In this document: positions 24,671 through 36,032 of the stretch, one piece after another
How positions within the stretch are numbered: position 1 is the stretch's first letter
Layout: the number at the start of each line of letters is the position of its first letter
Origin: Acanthacorydalis orientalis
Lineage: Eukaryota; Arthropoda; Insecta; Megaloptera; Corydalidae
Direction: 5' to 3'
Length of the DNA stretch: 64,000 nucleotides
Assembly: GCA_034766995.1 (NCBI GenBank)
Contig: CM068316.1
Location: forward strand, 19,280,090 to 19,344,089
Notes under the pieces: model-generated
Database searches by the model: none
The model's input: only the letters and a program-made list of their open reading frames with translations
What the model was told of the DNA's origin: nothing
Program-made: the position numbers and the translations under genes

Positions 24671-25498
24671 CATTCAATCCTTTATTTTCTTTGTTATTTA
24701 TTATGATCAATTTACAACATCCATGATAAAAAATAGGTATTTTAACTAACACTTATATATATTTTTTATAATAAATTCTTTTATGTTAATATACCATTGA
24801 ATATTAAATCTATTTTTTTCCCACGAGAATTAAATACTCATAATTACATATTTTGTATTATACTTAGTATACAAGTATATTAAAAATAAAGTAAATAAAA
24901 TGTGTTCTTTATTTATAAAAAAGAACTACGATTAATGAATTTAACTATTAAAAAAAATATTTGTTACATCACACGAAAATACATAATAAATAATTATTTT
25001 TAAAAAAATATATTTAAAAGGCTGATTTTTTAACATTTAAAATAAACTATTTAAATACTTTTAAAAATAATATATTTATATTAAATATCAATAATTCTTG
25101 AAGAAAATTTATTTTTGTTGTCTTATTAAATATTGTTCATGATCTATTTTTTAAAAAAATCTTGATTTTATTATATCCTACTTAAGTTATTAAACGAAAT
25201 CAAATGTCATTATTAAAGAAATAATTTTATTTTTATGTTATTAACAATTAAAATAATTTGAGCATATTCTATGTTCTAAAATAATTTTAAATTAAGCTAC
25301 AGACTTGTATTCAAAAGAGATTTCCTTTTTTTTTGTGAAAGTATTCCCTTTATTTCGTTCTTTTAAACTACATTATTAAATACTCATGTAAATATTAGAT
25401 GTGGTTATGTATTAATTTTTTTTGTTTTGTAATACACAAATTAGGTCAAGGTCAGTATTATATTATTTTAAGTGATTCACATTTTAAATATAAACAGT

Positions 25499-25500
<2 letters not shown>
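23940..25500. other. AT-rich stretch without recognisable gene
   Basis: Contains short TA tracts at 24021-24041 and 24640-24666. No frame, terminal repeat or second copy was noticed. Confidence 0.5.

Positions 25501-25574
<74 letters not shown>
25500..25574. repeat. (TA)n microsatellite, left flank of the Tigger element
   Basis: About 74 bp of uninterrupted TA, ending exactly where the Tigger left end begins. Confidence 0.97.
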
Positions 25575-25577
<3 letters not shown>

Positions 25578-26745
25578 GAGTCTGTTTTATGCATATCTTT
25601 TGTATGCGGTTTTGAAGTAATGCGGTGTGTATTTCATGCAAATCGGGATTTCCCCGTTGTATATACATATATGAGCTGCACGTTATATAAAATTTTTTAA
25701 ATTTAAAGTATATTTTTTTAAATTTACATTTTTCAATTTAAAATTTTCTATTTTGAATTGTTTAAATCATGTTGTAACTGTTATCACTGAAATAAGACCA
25801 TAAACTTTAATGCCTGCTGGAAAGCAGCTTGGCCTGGAAATGTTGCAAACAGTGCAACCATTCAAATATCAACATTATCAACTGAAATCATTACTTTGGT
25901 ATATAAAATTGTTGGAGAAATTAATGATACCATTATCCAGAATGAAGTCGATGAATTGCTTGTGGAAATGCTTTAAATGACGAAGACATTATTGGTATAA
26001 CTTTAGATATCATCAAAGATCCAGAAAACGATAGTGAAGTGGGAGAAAAACTTATCCCCCTCACTACAAATATAATTCGAGAATGTCTTCAACTTTGTAA
26101 TAAATTGGTAAATCTTTGTATTGTTCATGACAAATTCTGAACGAGCCTTCAAATTCTAATCTGAGCTGAAGAATTGTATGTCTCGATATCGCGAACTGCA
26201 TAAAAAATTAGCAAAATCATAACCGCAAAGTTTAATTACTGATTACATTGTCAGAGGAAAATAATTAACACAGAACGAGGGTGAATTTGATGGTAATTCT
26301 GTTTGTGAAGAACTATTATCTTTACCATGCAGATCTGATGCACGGACTATCTCTTCTAGTGATGAAAGTGATTTCGCACCAGTTCGCAAATGGTGCCGAA
26401 CATTGTCAGATAGTGACGATAATTTTGATGAAACAATGTAAAAAAATTTTTACTTTTCAATAAAATTAAATGAATAAAGTATTGAAACAACCTTATTTTA
26501 AGTTTTATATCAATTTCTTTTAGATTTTTGAAGGAATTTTTTAGGTATTCTTATTTTTTTGAATTTTTATAACACATTCTTTTATGCAATTTTGGGTACA
26601 TTTTAACTAATTGCCTTGGTTTTATACGGTTTAGAAAATTATGGAATGTATCTCCAATTTTTCAACGTGCTATGTCTTTTTTTGTGTGATTTTTCATATT
26701 CAGTTTTCTATGGAACGTACCTACGCATAAAAAGAGACATGACTG
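25575..26745 (+). mobile_element. Pogo/Tigger-type DNA transposon remnant
   Basis: The right end is the inverse of CAGTCATGTCTCTTTTTATG, and the left end AGTTGAGTCTGTTTTATGCA matches it imperfectly. This is the CAGT...CTCTTTTT-type end of Tigger elements. Both sides are (TA)n, consistent with their TA target. The body holds the degenerate C-terminal part of a DDE transposase on the plus strand; the DNA-binding and most of the catalytic region are missing. Confidence 0.75.
25812..26441 (+). pseudogene. Tigger/jerky-type transposase C-terminal remnant
   Basis: The frame opens with ACWKAAWPGNVANSA, which resembles the CWKKLWPE segment after the DDE domain of Tigger/jerky transposases. It continues IISTLSTEI-like and DELLVEML, then stops at 25974. 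A +1 frame resumes with LNDEDIIGITLDIIKD. After further breaks, an acidic, serine-rich tail (ISSSDESDFAPVRKW, SDSDDNFDETM) ends at a TAA at 26439, and AATAAA lies at 26459. At least two frame changes and several stops make it non-functional. Family assignment rests on the tryptophan motif and on the terminal repeats. Confidence 0.65.
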
Positions 26746-26746
26746 T

Positions 26747-26751
<5 letters not shown>

Positions 26752-26809
<58 letters not shown>
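26752..26809. repeat. (TA)n microsatellite, right flank of the Tigger element
   Basis: About 58 bp of TA directly after the Tigger right end. Confidence 0.97.
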
Positions 26810-26811
<2 letters not shown>

Positions 26812-26859
26812 TCAATTGGATCTTATGGTCGAATAAATGATTTCGTATGTCTAAGATAT

Positions 26860-27480
26860 TTCTCTTAGAGATTTGGGATTGATTGGTAACAAAATGATGA
26901 ATTATTTTAAAAATTACAATATCGGTTGAACGTGACTACTCGTTGTGAGAACTGAAACTCATTCTGTGATACGTTATGTATTTTGTTTTTTTCTTTAAGT
27001 AATTATTCTGAAAAAGATACACGTCTGTACAACGTTACGTACGTGTTGTATATATTTGCTCATTAAAATTACTTTTGATTTGAATAAACTCACGTAAATC
27101 TGCATGAAAGTATCTCACAGTTCCGATCATCGTCATGTAAAACATGTTTTTTTTTTGTTTTCAACCACGAGTTAAAAACGTGAACCGCCCCATCCTTTTC
27201 ACTCGGCGCCCCTGTTGTCGTAGACAAAGTGTCTCGCATATAAAACGATATAGTCATTTTAGTCAAACATTGCATGCACACTGTGTAGAGAAAGTGCAAC
27301 GGAACGATCAGGCGTTTCAATACGGAACAACGTTGTTTTACATTTGAAACAAAAACACGAGCACTTATCTTTGTTACGCTGGGATGTTTTTCCCGCCAAG
27401 TGATTTATATTTACCGGAACCGGAAGTTCAAAAAGAATGTCCCTGTATTTTAAATTTATCGTCTCTACTTAAGCCTTTCT
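26860..27480. other. Longest less AT-rich single-copy island, no gene recognised
   Basis: About 600 bp of mixed composition with words such as CACGTAAATCTGCATG, GAACCGCCCCATCCTTTTCA, CTCGGCGCCCCTGTTGTCGT and TTACCGGAACCGGAAGTTCA. The open frames (27090-27320 minus, 27144-27347 plus) overlap each other and resemble no protein known to me. No terminal repeats and no second copy. In the setting of a developmental gene intron this is a good candidate for an enhancer or an unrecognised exon. Confidence 0.3.
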
Positions 27481-27760
27481 TTCTTGTTAATATTGTATCT
27501 GTGTTGTGTACGTGTGTGTGTGTATGTTTCGCGGTAAAAGAAATATGCTTTTCACGACAGTGATAGCCAACCTATTTCTTACGGAGCATCATGTTGTCTC
27601 TACCGAATCACATTGTAAAAAAATACGTTACTTGTTATTTCTTTATAATCTTTACGTTCAATACATTTTCCTTATCATTTACGAAATAGAAATGTTTAAA
27701 TTTGGCCATTTATTAAGATTATCGCGTTAAGAAGTATTATTGAAACATTCTTTTTAATTA

Positions 27761-27764
<4 letters not shown>

Positions 27765-27809
<45 letters not shown>
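27765..27809. repeat. (TA)n microsatellite
   Basis: TA tract of about 45 bp. Confidence 0.96.
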
Positions 27810-27812
<3 letters not shown>

Positions 27813-27920
27813 TTATTGATAGGAATATCAACAGTTTTAATACAGGTAAATAACATTATTTTATTGTCATTTTTTCTGTTATTTACCACAAGTTTTAATA
27901 AATGATGACTAAAATATTAA

Positions 27921-28488
27921 TTAGGTTCGTAGGACAATAACTGCGGTTTCTGACCTTCAAATTCATGTACATTTTTCTTTTTTTGATTTTTATAGCTGTT
28001 TTAAGTTATCTAGAATTGTTGGCTGACTAACGTCTTACTTTTGTCCAAGTTCTTGAATTGTTGTGCGTGGTTCTGATTCAACTAATACATTCAGTTGGTC
28101 GTTATGAGTTGAAGAAGGATGGCTGCAACCTTCTTCATCTTCGTGGCTCTCGTCCCCAACAGGAAATTTTTGGAACCACCATTGCACCGTACGTTTTTTA
28201 ACAGTACCCACACCAAAAGCATCGTTTAGTTTATGAGCAATTTCTGCTATTTTACCACCTGTTTTGAACTCATACAAAAAAATGTTCTTATTTGCTTCTT
28301 TTCCAACTTTAATTCAATAGCCCAATTTGAAACAAAATTAATAATAAAACCAGTCGATGTTACCAAACTACAGACCGAAAAATGGACTTTTCACAAATAT
28401 TAACATGAACATGATGAAATAACACTTTCATTAAAAAAATTAAGGTTAAAATTTAGAAAACAACGCAATTATTTTCCTACTAACCAAA
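27921..28488 (-). mobile_element. Mariner family 2, copy B (568 bp, internally deleted)
   Basis: Ends TTAGGTTCGTAGGACAATAA and the inverse of TTTGGTTAGTAGGAAAATAA; TA at 28489-28490. The minus strand carries the transposase helix-turn-helix region and lacks the catalytic region, as in the other family 2 copies. Confidence 0.9.
28035..28277 (-). pseudogene. Mariner family 2 transposase, helix-turn-helix domain fragment
   Basis: The best preserved HTH frame of family 2: about 80 codons reading YEFKTGGKIAEIAHKLNDAF, then GTVKKRTVQWWFQKF, DESHEDEEG, and the second half NDQLNVLVESEPRTTIQELG. The WWFQKF segment and the E-x-RTTIQELG segment are the hallmarks of the two HTH units in mariner transposases. 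The start codon region is out of frame by one base in a T run at about 28275. The catalytic domain is missing from the element. Confidence 0.85.
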
Positions 28489-28542
28489 TACAACAGTTTT
28501 ATCGAAAAAAATACTAATTTATTTCTTATTCACCATACTATG

Positions 28543-28572
28543 TATATATATATATATGTATATATATATATA
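28543..28572. repeat. (TA)n microsatellite
   Basis: TA tract with one TG interruption, abutting the hAT-like element that starts at 28575. Confidence 0.93.
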
Positions 28573-28574
28573 AT

Positions 28575-28836
28575 CAGTGGCTCACACAGGGGGGAAAGAG
28601 GCACGGCACCACTCAAAGAAAAAGGAAAAAAATTACTATCCCCAATAAATACTCAGAGAGATTAATGTAACCACAACTGAAGTAATTCAAGACCACTGTG
28701 AAAAGAAAAAATACTGAATTTTATTCTTCAAATGAACTAATCTTATAATCAAATAATTAATTTTATTGAACTAAAATAATTTTTTTTGTATCCGTTTAAC
28801 TCTCCCGCACAAGATTAAATCATGAGTGCGCCACTA
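28575..28836. mobile_element. hAT-type MITE inserted in (TA)n (262 bp)
   Basis: The left end CAGTGGCTCACACAGGGGGG and the inverse of the right end, TAGTGGCGCACTCATG, match at 8 of the first 10 positions, and CAGTGGC is typical of hAT ends. TA-rich sequence lies on both sides, so the 8-bp target duplication cannot be proven. No coding capacity. Confidence 0.6.
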
Positions 28837-29005
28837 ATATATATATATATATAAAATTATAAACATACATAATATCCTACTAACATTTTATTAAATTCAA
28901 TTACATTATTTTTATATTGTGTAATTGTTTTTTTTATATATGTGAATTGCCGAACATGAATAAATTGACGATTATTAGTATTTTATGTTCTAAAGTGCTT
29001 TTACA

Positions 29006-29006
29006 T

Positions 29007-29064
<58 letters not shown>

Positions 29065-29071
29065 CATATAT

Positions 29072-29127
<56 letters not shown>
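29006..29127. repeat. Long (TA)n microsatellite with CACATA interruptions
   Basis: About 122 bp of TA with ACACATACAT-type interruptions; among the longest in the window. Confidence 0.97.
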
Positions 29128-29128
<1 letters not shown>

Positions 29129-29129
29129 G

Positions 29130-30395
29130 TATTCAATAACTAAAATTGTTTAATAATATATCTAAATAAAATATACATGTTTAATAATACACTTAAAATA
29201 AATTGTATTATTAAATTCATTACAATATTATTCATTAGTACAAGTGATTTAACATGGCCTAATCTATGTTACGGTATTTAAAAAAAATATATACCAGTGG
29301 TTTCTAAAATGTCATTATCGCACGACGGAATATGTGCAATGCATGATTTTTTATTTATGAATAGTTTATACATTCATAAAAATTCTGTCCTTTTTATGTG
29401 TATTTTTATTCGAAAAATGTTCATTAATCATTAGTAATAAAATTGTTAAAAGAGTGTTAACAACTGTGTAATTAATATAATTATACCGCAAGTGATATAA
29501 TTGTTGATTAAGCGATTGTTTCTAATTTATTGATTACTTCCTGTCTTTTAAAAAGATTAAGATGTTTCTCATATTTTTCATACCGCGTACAGTTAATATT
29601 TAAATAAATAACAATTTAATCATATTATTTGTAACAATTTTATAGTCATATAATTTTATTTATTTGCTAATTTATTCAATTTATAATGGTTAAAGAATAT
29701 TTATTGATATATGAAATTTTAATTTAATACATATTTTTAAATCTATATGTTTTAAAATTTGTAAATGGTCGAAAATAATAATTAACAACCCTATAATATA
29801 GTCATTTATTAGTTTTATACCAAAAAAAGTACAGAGAAAATAAAAAAGAAATATTAATAATATTAATATAAAAATAAACTAAAAGTATGCTAATTTCCAG
29901 CAATAAAAGGTATTTAATCAGTCTTATATAATGGTGAACATTTATTTATTATACATATGTATGAATGTATATATACATAAATGTTAAACGATATCCATTG
30001 AATATAATGGTAAAACGTTATCTCAAAAGCAGATGAACAAATTTTATCCTGTCAGTGACAACAATCTCTCGAGGATAACTGGTACACGTATTCAGTACAA
30101 ACACATACATAGGTGTAAATAGTTAAGTTTCATTTTTATTCTTAACCACCTGACGAGACGTGTGGTCCGTCAACGTTGCGGTATTCGATTTTGCTTTTGA
30201 TATAAAATCAACAACGGAGGATAGTCCGACGCATGGTCTGCCACACACATACGTACACATTGCACTCACCCACACATTATAAAGGACAGATGTTGCGTTA
30301 AGTTAGAACGATAAATTACACGGATCCATTCACTCAATTCGTTATACATTTCATGTAAAAATATTGTATTCCTACATGAACTTAAACACGTGAAA
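29130..30395. other. AT-rich stretch with a mixed-composition island at 30145-30330
   Basis: Mostly featureless. At 29299 the string CAGTGGTTTCTAAAATG looks like a decayed hAT end without a partner. At 30145-30330 the composition rises (CCTGACGAGACGTGTGGTCC, ACGGAGGATAGTCCGACGCA), followed by ATTATAAAGG at about 30276, which could be a TATA-like box on the plus strand. No transcript evidence is available. Confidence 0.3.

Positions 30396-30398
<3 letters not shown>

Positions 30399-30459
<61 letters not shown>
30399..30459. repeat. (TA)n microsatellite
   Basis: TA tract of about 60 bp. Confidence 0.97.
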
Positions 30460-30463
<4 letters not shown>

Positions 30464-30641
30464 TGGATTAAATTTAATCTTTCATTTGATTATCATTATG
30501 GAAGAATTTTATAATATAAATAAAATATCATAAAGTACTAGCATTTTAAAATTGCATATATTTGTAAAGTAAATAATAATATTTTCTTCAGGGTTTTTTA
30601 ATTCAATTTTTTATTTATTTATTAGTATATTAATGAGAATA

Positions 30642-30912
30642 CTTCAGTAAGTAAAAATTGATATTGTGATTAAAAAAAAACATTAAAAATTTTAGGATTT
30701 TTATATGAAATTATTTGACTAAAGTTATTAATTTGTCTGCTTTTTTATTAGAGTTCTTATTTTCAGGAAAACAGATTACTTCAATAGGTAAAAATATAAT
30801 GTTGTCATTAAAGAAAACATTAAAAACTTTAGAATTTTTATATGAAATTATTTAATTAAAGTTATTAATTTGTCTGATTTTTTATTCCAGTTCTTATTTT
30901 TAGAAAAACAAA
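30642..30912. repeat. Tandem duplication, two units of about 137 bp
   Basis: Unit 1 (30642-30778) and unit 2 (30779-30912) share CTTCARTARGTAAAAA, TTTTTATATGAAATTATTT, AAAGTTATTAATTTGTCTG and GTTCTTATTTT in the same order. They are moderately diverged. There is no coding frame and no other copy in the window. Confidence 0.85.
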
Positions 30913-31325
30913 TTTTTATATGTTATAAATTGTCTTTTTAATATTCTTTAATTTTGTTATTTTCAAAATTTATTTCGTCCGGCTTAAATAAGATTTGTGA
31001 AAAAATGGACTTATATTTTATTTAACTCTAGTCAAATAGAAAAAGTATGAGACGGAAACGTTGAGTTATTAAAAAAATTACACTGGAAATAAATTAATAT
31101 TTATTTATTTTTGTGTAATTATTTTATTAATCAAAAATCGTAACAATTGAATTAAATGTATTTTTTGTTTACTGGAAGTTATTAGATTAAAGAATCTTTC
31201 CCTTCTTATATCTCATTTTTCAGTTAAATAATAATAGAGAAAATTTGAGAAAACTATTAGGATAGGTCCAAAAAACCTCTTGCTGTTGGATATAATTCTT
31301 CATAAGTAGCGGTATTACCCTAGTA

Positions 31326-31657
31326 TTAGGTTGGTAGGAATATAATTGCGGTTTTTGTTTTCTGAATTCTAAATTCAGTTTTTTCAATTAAAGTGTCATT
31401 TCATCGTGTTCATGTTATCATCATTTTAAACTGCATTTTTCAGACTGTGTTTTGGTAATATCTCTTTTGGTTATATTATTAATTTTGCTTCAAATTGGTC
31501 TATTCAATTAAAGATGAAAAATAAGCAAATAAAACTACTTTTTGTATGAATTCAAAACGGGTGAGAAAGCAGTAGAAACTGCTCGTAGTTTAGTCATCCA
31601 ACAGTTCTCGACCACTAAAAACCACTTATTTATAAACCGCAATTCTATACCAATCAA
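31326..31657 (+). mobile_element. Mariner family 2, copy C (about 332 bp, further deleted)
   Basis: Begins TTAGGTTGGTAGGAATATAA after TA. It retains the 5' untranslated region and the first codons (AATAAAACTACTTTTTGTAT, then CAAAACGGGTG), then jumps to ATCCAACAGTTCTCGACCAC, near the family's usual 3' junction. The right end is decayed (CCAATCAAA). Much of the HTH region is deleted, so it is a step between the 550-bp and 80-bp forms. Confidence 0.82.
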
Positions 31658-32180
31658 ATCTCTCTCTACCCATCAAATAACTATAAAAATATTTTGAAAT
31701 AAATAATTATTACAAAAAACAGTTTTAAATGTATAGTTTTTAAAAAAATAATTTATTACGCCTTATTTTTCATTCATAAATAAACGAGATTTGCAAGTGA
31801 AACGAATATTAGTTACTTAAAAATAAATTTTGTATTTTTTTCCACTTAACTTACAAAGTTTTAATCTATGAATTATTTTATAGATAATGACAACATTATT
31901 TTCTGATGAGATTATCGTCAGGGAACTTTTATAATAAAATATTTTTAATAACAGAAATTTCCCTTTTCTAGAATCTAAATTATAACAAAGGGACACATTA
32001 ACACATCAAATATAAATATAAAATAATAAAAGTGTACAAAACTAAAACACATAAAATTAAATGATACAAAATAAAATATTTTTTTCAGAGAATCGGCCCA
32101 ATTGAATGAATAATGTTTAGATGGATATACATACATAAATGTAATAGTTTTTTTACTTATTGTTCTTTGCGGATGTAATT

Positions 32181-32372
32181 TTAATACAGGAAGAGGATTT
32201 TTTTGTGTTTTAATTCAAAGATGTTTTGTACACGATGAGGGAGGCCAAGCTGACCAATTTGTTGTAGTCGAAAAGTACGTTGAATTTTTAATCGATTTTT
32301 ATTCATAGCGTAAGATGGAAAGTCTTGTAAAAGGGGTAAGTGAAGTCTGTCTCTCCGTATATCAGCTGTGAT
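32181..32372 (-). other. Unrecognised open frame of 63 codons, possible gene or transposon fragment
   Basis: The minus-strand frame ends at TAA (32181-32183) and is closed upstream by TAG (32373-32375). It reads RRDRLHLPLLQDFPSYAMN, then KNRLKIQRTFRLQQIG, then QLGLPHRVQNIFELKHKK. It has balanced, basic, non-repetitive composition, unlike the AT-driven frames elsewhere, which suggests real coding ancestry. No ATG start of a whole protein, splice site or terminal repeat could be assigned, and I do not recognise the family. Confidence 0.35.
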
Positions 32373-32835
32373 CTAATGTGCCGTTGTGTTGCTTGTTTTT
32401 TAGTACGTTAAATGGCTGTTAAGGTAATTTTTTGGTTGAATTGAATTGCTTTCAATGCTACGATGTGAACTATAATTAAAAAAATAATCTATTTCATGTA
32501 TAACAAAAGGATGTTTTTGATCGCTTAATAACTGGTGTTAATAATAACAATATCTGGACGGGTCATCAAGTTTCGGGTAATCTCATCTTTGTTAAAAAAT
32601 AAAATGATCACTATTTATATGAATGCATACAGAAAACTTTGTTATTTATGTATGTATGTATATATATATATATACACTAGCAAGTATTTTAATGCAGTTT
32701 TAATTCTATTTTTTCCTTTTGTAATTCTAACCTGTAATCAGTATTTTGATATCACACTGGAAATTATTTCAACCATCAAACTGGTTTATTAATTGTTGCA
32801 AAAATATTCTATATTTAAAATATATACGTACGTAC

Positions 32836-32839
<4 letters not shown>

Positions 32840-32918
<79 letters not shown>
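32840..32918. repeat. (TACG)n then (TA)n microsatellite
   Basis: TACGTACGTACGTGCA followed by about 80 bp of TA with one AA interruption. Confidence 0.96.
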
Positions 32919-32919
<1 letters not shown>

Positions 32920-33269
32920 GACATAAATCAAACAAAAATCACTTATAATACTGTCATTTTTCCTTTGTATTAATATATTTTTGTATCTTTTTAAATGAAT
33001 TATTTTTTTAAATAAAATTGATTTGTATCTCTTCAGTTCGAAACATTATTTAGTTTATTAAAAAGGTAACAAATAATATACAAAAGTATTTTCTCTCATA
33101 TTGTATATTTAAATGAATGAATTAATGAAATGCATTGATAAACATTCATAATTGTAAATATGACTTTAATAAACATTTATGGTAAAAAAAAGGTTTATAA
33201 TTAAGATATAAATTAATAAAACTTAACAATAATTAACAAAACATGTTTTAAATTATAACATGTTCAGTT

Positions 33270-33273
<4 letters not shown>

Positions 33274-33316
<43 letters not shown>
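33274..33316. repeat. (TA)n microsatellite followed by (GT)n
   Basis: About 42 bp of TA, then GAGTGTGTGTGTGTGAGAC. Confidence 0.95.
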
Positions 33317-33318
<2 letters not shown>

Positions 33319-33339
33319 TGTGTGTGTGTGAGACGGTAA

Positions 33340-34230
33340 TTAAGACAACAGACTAAGTCAAAATATTGAAAAAAAGGATTTTATGATTTATTTTATATTA
33401 CAATTATTTACATTTTAATAATCTAGAAGAACTCAAAAAAACTGAAAAATGCATCGTTTAGTGACTGCAACGTTGGATGGTAAATATAATTCTGTTTTTG
33501 TTTATTTTGATAGTGGACTAAGTCATTTCCTTTTGGTATGCCTTGAATTTTTGGAAAAATACATGTACCTATCTAATTTTTGTATAAAACTATATTTATT
33601 TTAAAAGTAAATAAACCTTAAATTAAGTCATCTCTTTTGCTTAAGTTCTCAAACGAACAAGTATATTGCTATTGGAAAACAAAATCTCTAGAGAAATCAA
33701 TTACAAAGAGAACGAAAAATATTAAGAGAGAATATGTTTATTGGTTGGAAGTACAATGAATCAGATTTCTAAAACATGTTCCTCATCAGATGTTTTATGA
33801 AACATGTTTAGATTATAGTGCAGAATTTCAGATTTTAGATCTTTTACCCAAAAAAAGAAGGCAGAAAAGATAAGAAAAAATCAATTATTTCCACTTATAT
33901 GCGAGTATTCGACCACTTACAAAAGAAAAATATAAGGATATAGTGGATCTTTTACCGCACATTCTTCCCGTTTTTCAAGAATAATTTCGTACTCTCAAAC
34001 ATTACAAAAAGAAAATACCATTATTGAAGAAGAAATCTCTAGTATTATTCTAAATTAAGATAACATGATTAAAATTACAAAATGTAAGTAAATACTGTTG
34101 TTCATAACTTCGTTTTTTGAATAAAACTGACATATTTTTGATTATAAGTAATTTTTAAGATGACTGAATAATTTTGCAAATAGTCTAAGTCAAATGAAGT
34201 GTCAAAAAACACATATTTTTTCACGACACT
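33340..34230 (+). pseudogene. Decayed transposon-like coding remnant of unknown family
   Basis: Several short frames look coding-derived. The clearest is RPLTKEKYKDIVDLLPHIL followed by PVFQE at about 33911-33985; lysine-rich codons for TQKKKAEKIRKN lie just upstream. Direct repeats of the word GACTAAGTCA or TTAAGTCAT occur at about 33349, 33519, 33626 and 34183, which hint at the ends or motifs of an element. Many stops and frameshifts. I cannot name the family. Confidence 0.35.
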
Positions 34231-34395
34231 AGTAAAAATTCAAATTTACATAAAATATTTACATTATAACAATAAGTGTACAGGAAAATATTTTGTTACA
34301 TAATGGAAAATTATTTTTATGACACAACGCACATGTCTAAATATCTCAATACGAAAAATATATCATATATATATATAAATATAATATATATACAT

Positions 34396-34397
<2 letters not shown>

Positions 34398-34453
<56 letters not shown>
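34398..34453. repeat. (TA)n microsatellite
   Basis: TA tract of about 55 bp, preceded by ATATATAAATATAATATATA. Confidence 0.96.
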
Positions 34454-35221
34454 TAAAGCACAGAAATATTAATTTAAGAAGAATAATACAGATATCGTAA
34501 TTATTTTTATGTTAAAATATTTTTTATTTCAAACGCATCAATTCCAAATACTAATGATTTTGTTCAAAATTTATTTTCAATATAAAAAAATATTGTGATA
34601 AAAGTATCAATTTAGTTTTTAGAAATTTAAATGTTGTTTTTAATTTTTTCTTCTTTTAAATGGGTCATTTTAGAACGGCGTTGAACTCAAAGTTCATAAA
34701 ATCTACAAGATAATAAAACACAACATTGTAATATTTAATATGTAGAAAACGAATATATATATATATATAATTTTAAATGATAACTTCTTTTTATAGAACA
34801 ATCAATAACTCATACATTGATTGACTTTCACTTTACTTGCATAGCACTCGAATAATTAATATTAATTCTACTGATTGATCAATTCTATTCATTTGAAGTA
34901 ACTTAAGAAAATCATCTATTGTATTAGTAATTAAGACTTGTTATTATTATATGGTTTGAACTAATGAGTCATGAGTTTGAATTTATGATTATTAACTATG
35001 TTTGATTTTAGATAGAAAATTATATATGGAGTAGATATATAATTTCATATATAATCAAGAACAATCTCTTTTTATCATCACGAATAAATTTCACATATAT
35101 ATATATATATATATAAACTATATATAGGTATAAATGAAAATTGAACTTAAATTGATTTTAAAAAATCTGAAATTTTTCACATTTAGGAATTAATTAAATA
35201 TTGATTTCAATTTTATGAAAG

Positions 35222-35223
<2 letters not shown>

Positions 35224-35263
<40 letters not shown>

Positions 35264-35278
35264 CGTATATATATATAT

Positions 35279-35311
<33 letters not shown>
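35224..35311. repeat. (TA)n/(TATG)n microsatellite cluster
   Basis: TA, GTATGTACG, TA, ATTA, TA, then GTATGTATGTATC. Confidence 0.95.
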
Positions 35312-36032
35312 AGATGCCTATGTAAGTCAAAGAATTATTTCTATGACAACAGTTCATTTTTATAATAATACTTTCTTTCCGTTAAAGATGTCGCACTTGA
35401 GACATGCACACTCAACACTTATAAATTCGAATCCATCTTGTCTTATGAATTCAAGTCGAAAGGATTTTAATTTTCAGCGACGAGCGGGCAGATATTTTCA
35501 TATAATGACGAATTAAATCAGGGACAGTGATTAAAAAACGTATTCGAAGACACTGGCACTGCTGGAAGAATATTATTTCTTGAGCAATACCTCTCACTGA
35601 CTGGGATCCTACGTTTATCAAAAGTTTATCGTTGTGTTTTATGTTTTGTACGTTTTTCATGTGTATTTCTTGTTCTTATATTTTTTATTATATTTGTTTG
35701 ATTATATATACATTAGACACATTCGAGAATTAGTTAAGTTTTTTCAATATATGTTATTCTATTTTATTTGTCTTATATATAAACAGATATTTTTTCTGTA
35801 CATTTTCTAATTATTAATATATGAGTACTAATAGCAGTATTAAGTGTACTGATTGAAAAACTTTATTTTATTTATTGTTTTTCTTAATTAAATTACTCTT
35901 TTTGTGGGAATTTGGATTGTATCAGTAAGAATATCACGTTCAAAACTCATTTTATTTCAAAATGACCTACAAATACAAGTTAGTAAAACGATCTTAAAGA
36001 GTTATATTGAAAACTGATAATAACAAATAATA

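Noticed and set aside
29299..29530. hAT-like left end CAGTGGTTTCTAAAATG
   Set aside because: No matching right end or 8-bp duplication could be found, so no element was called.
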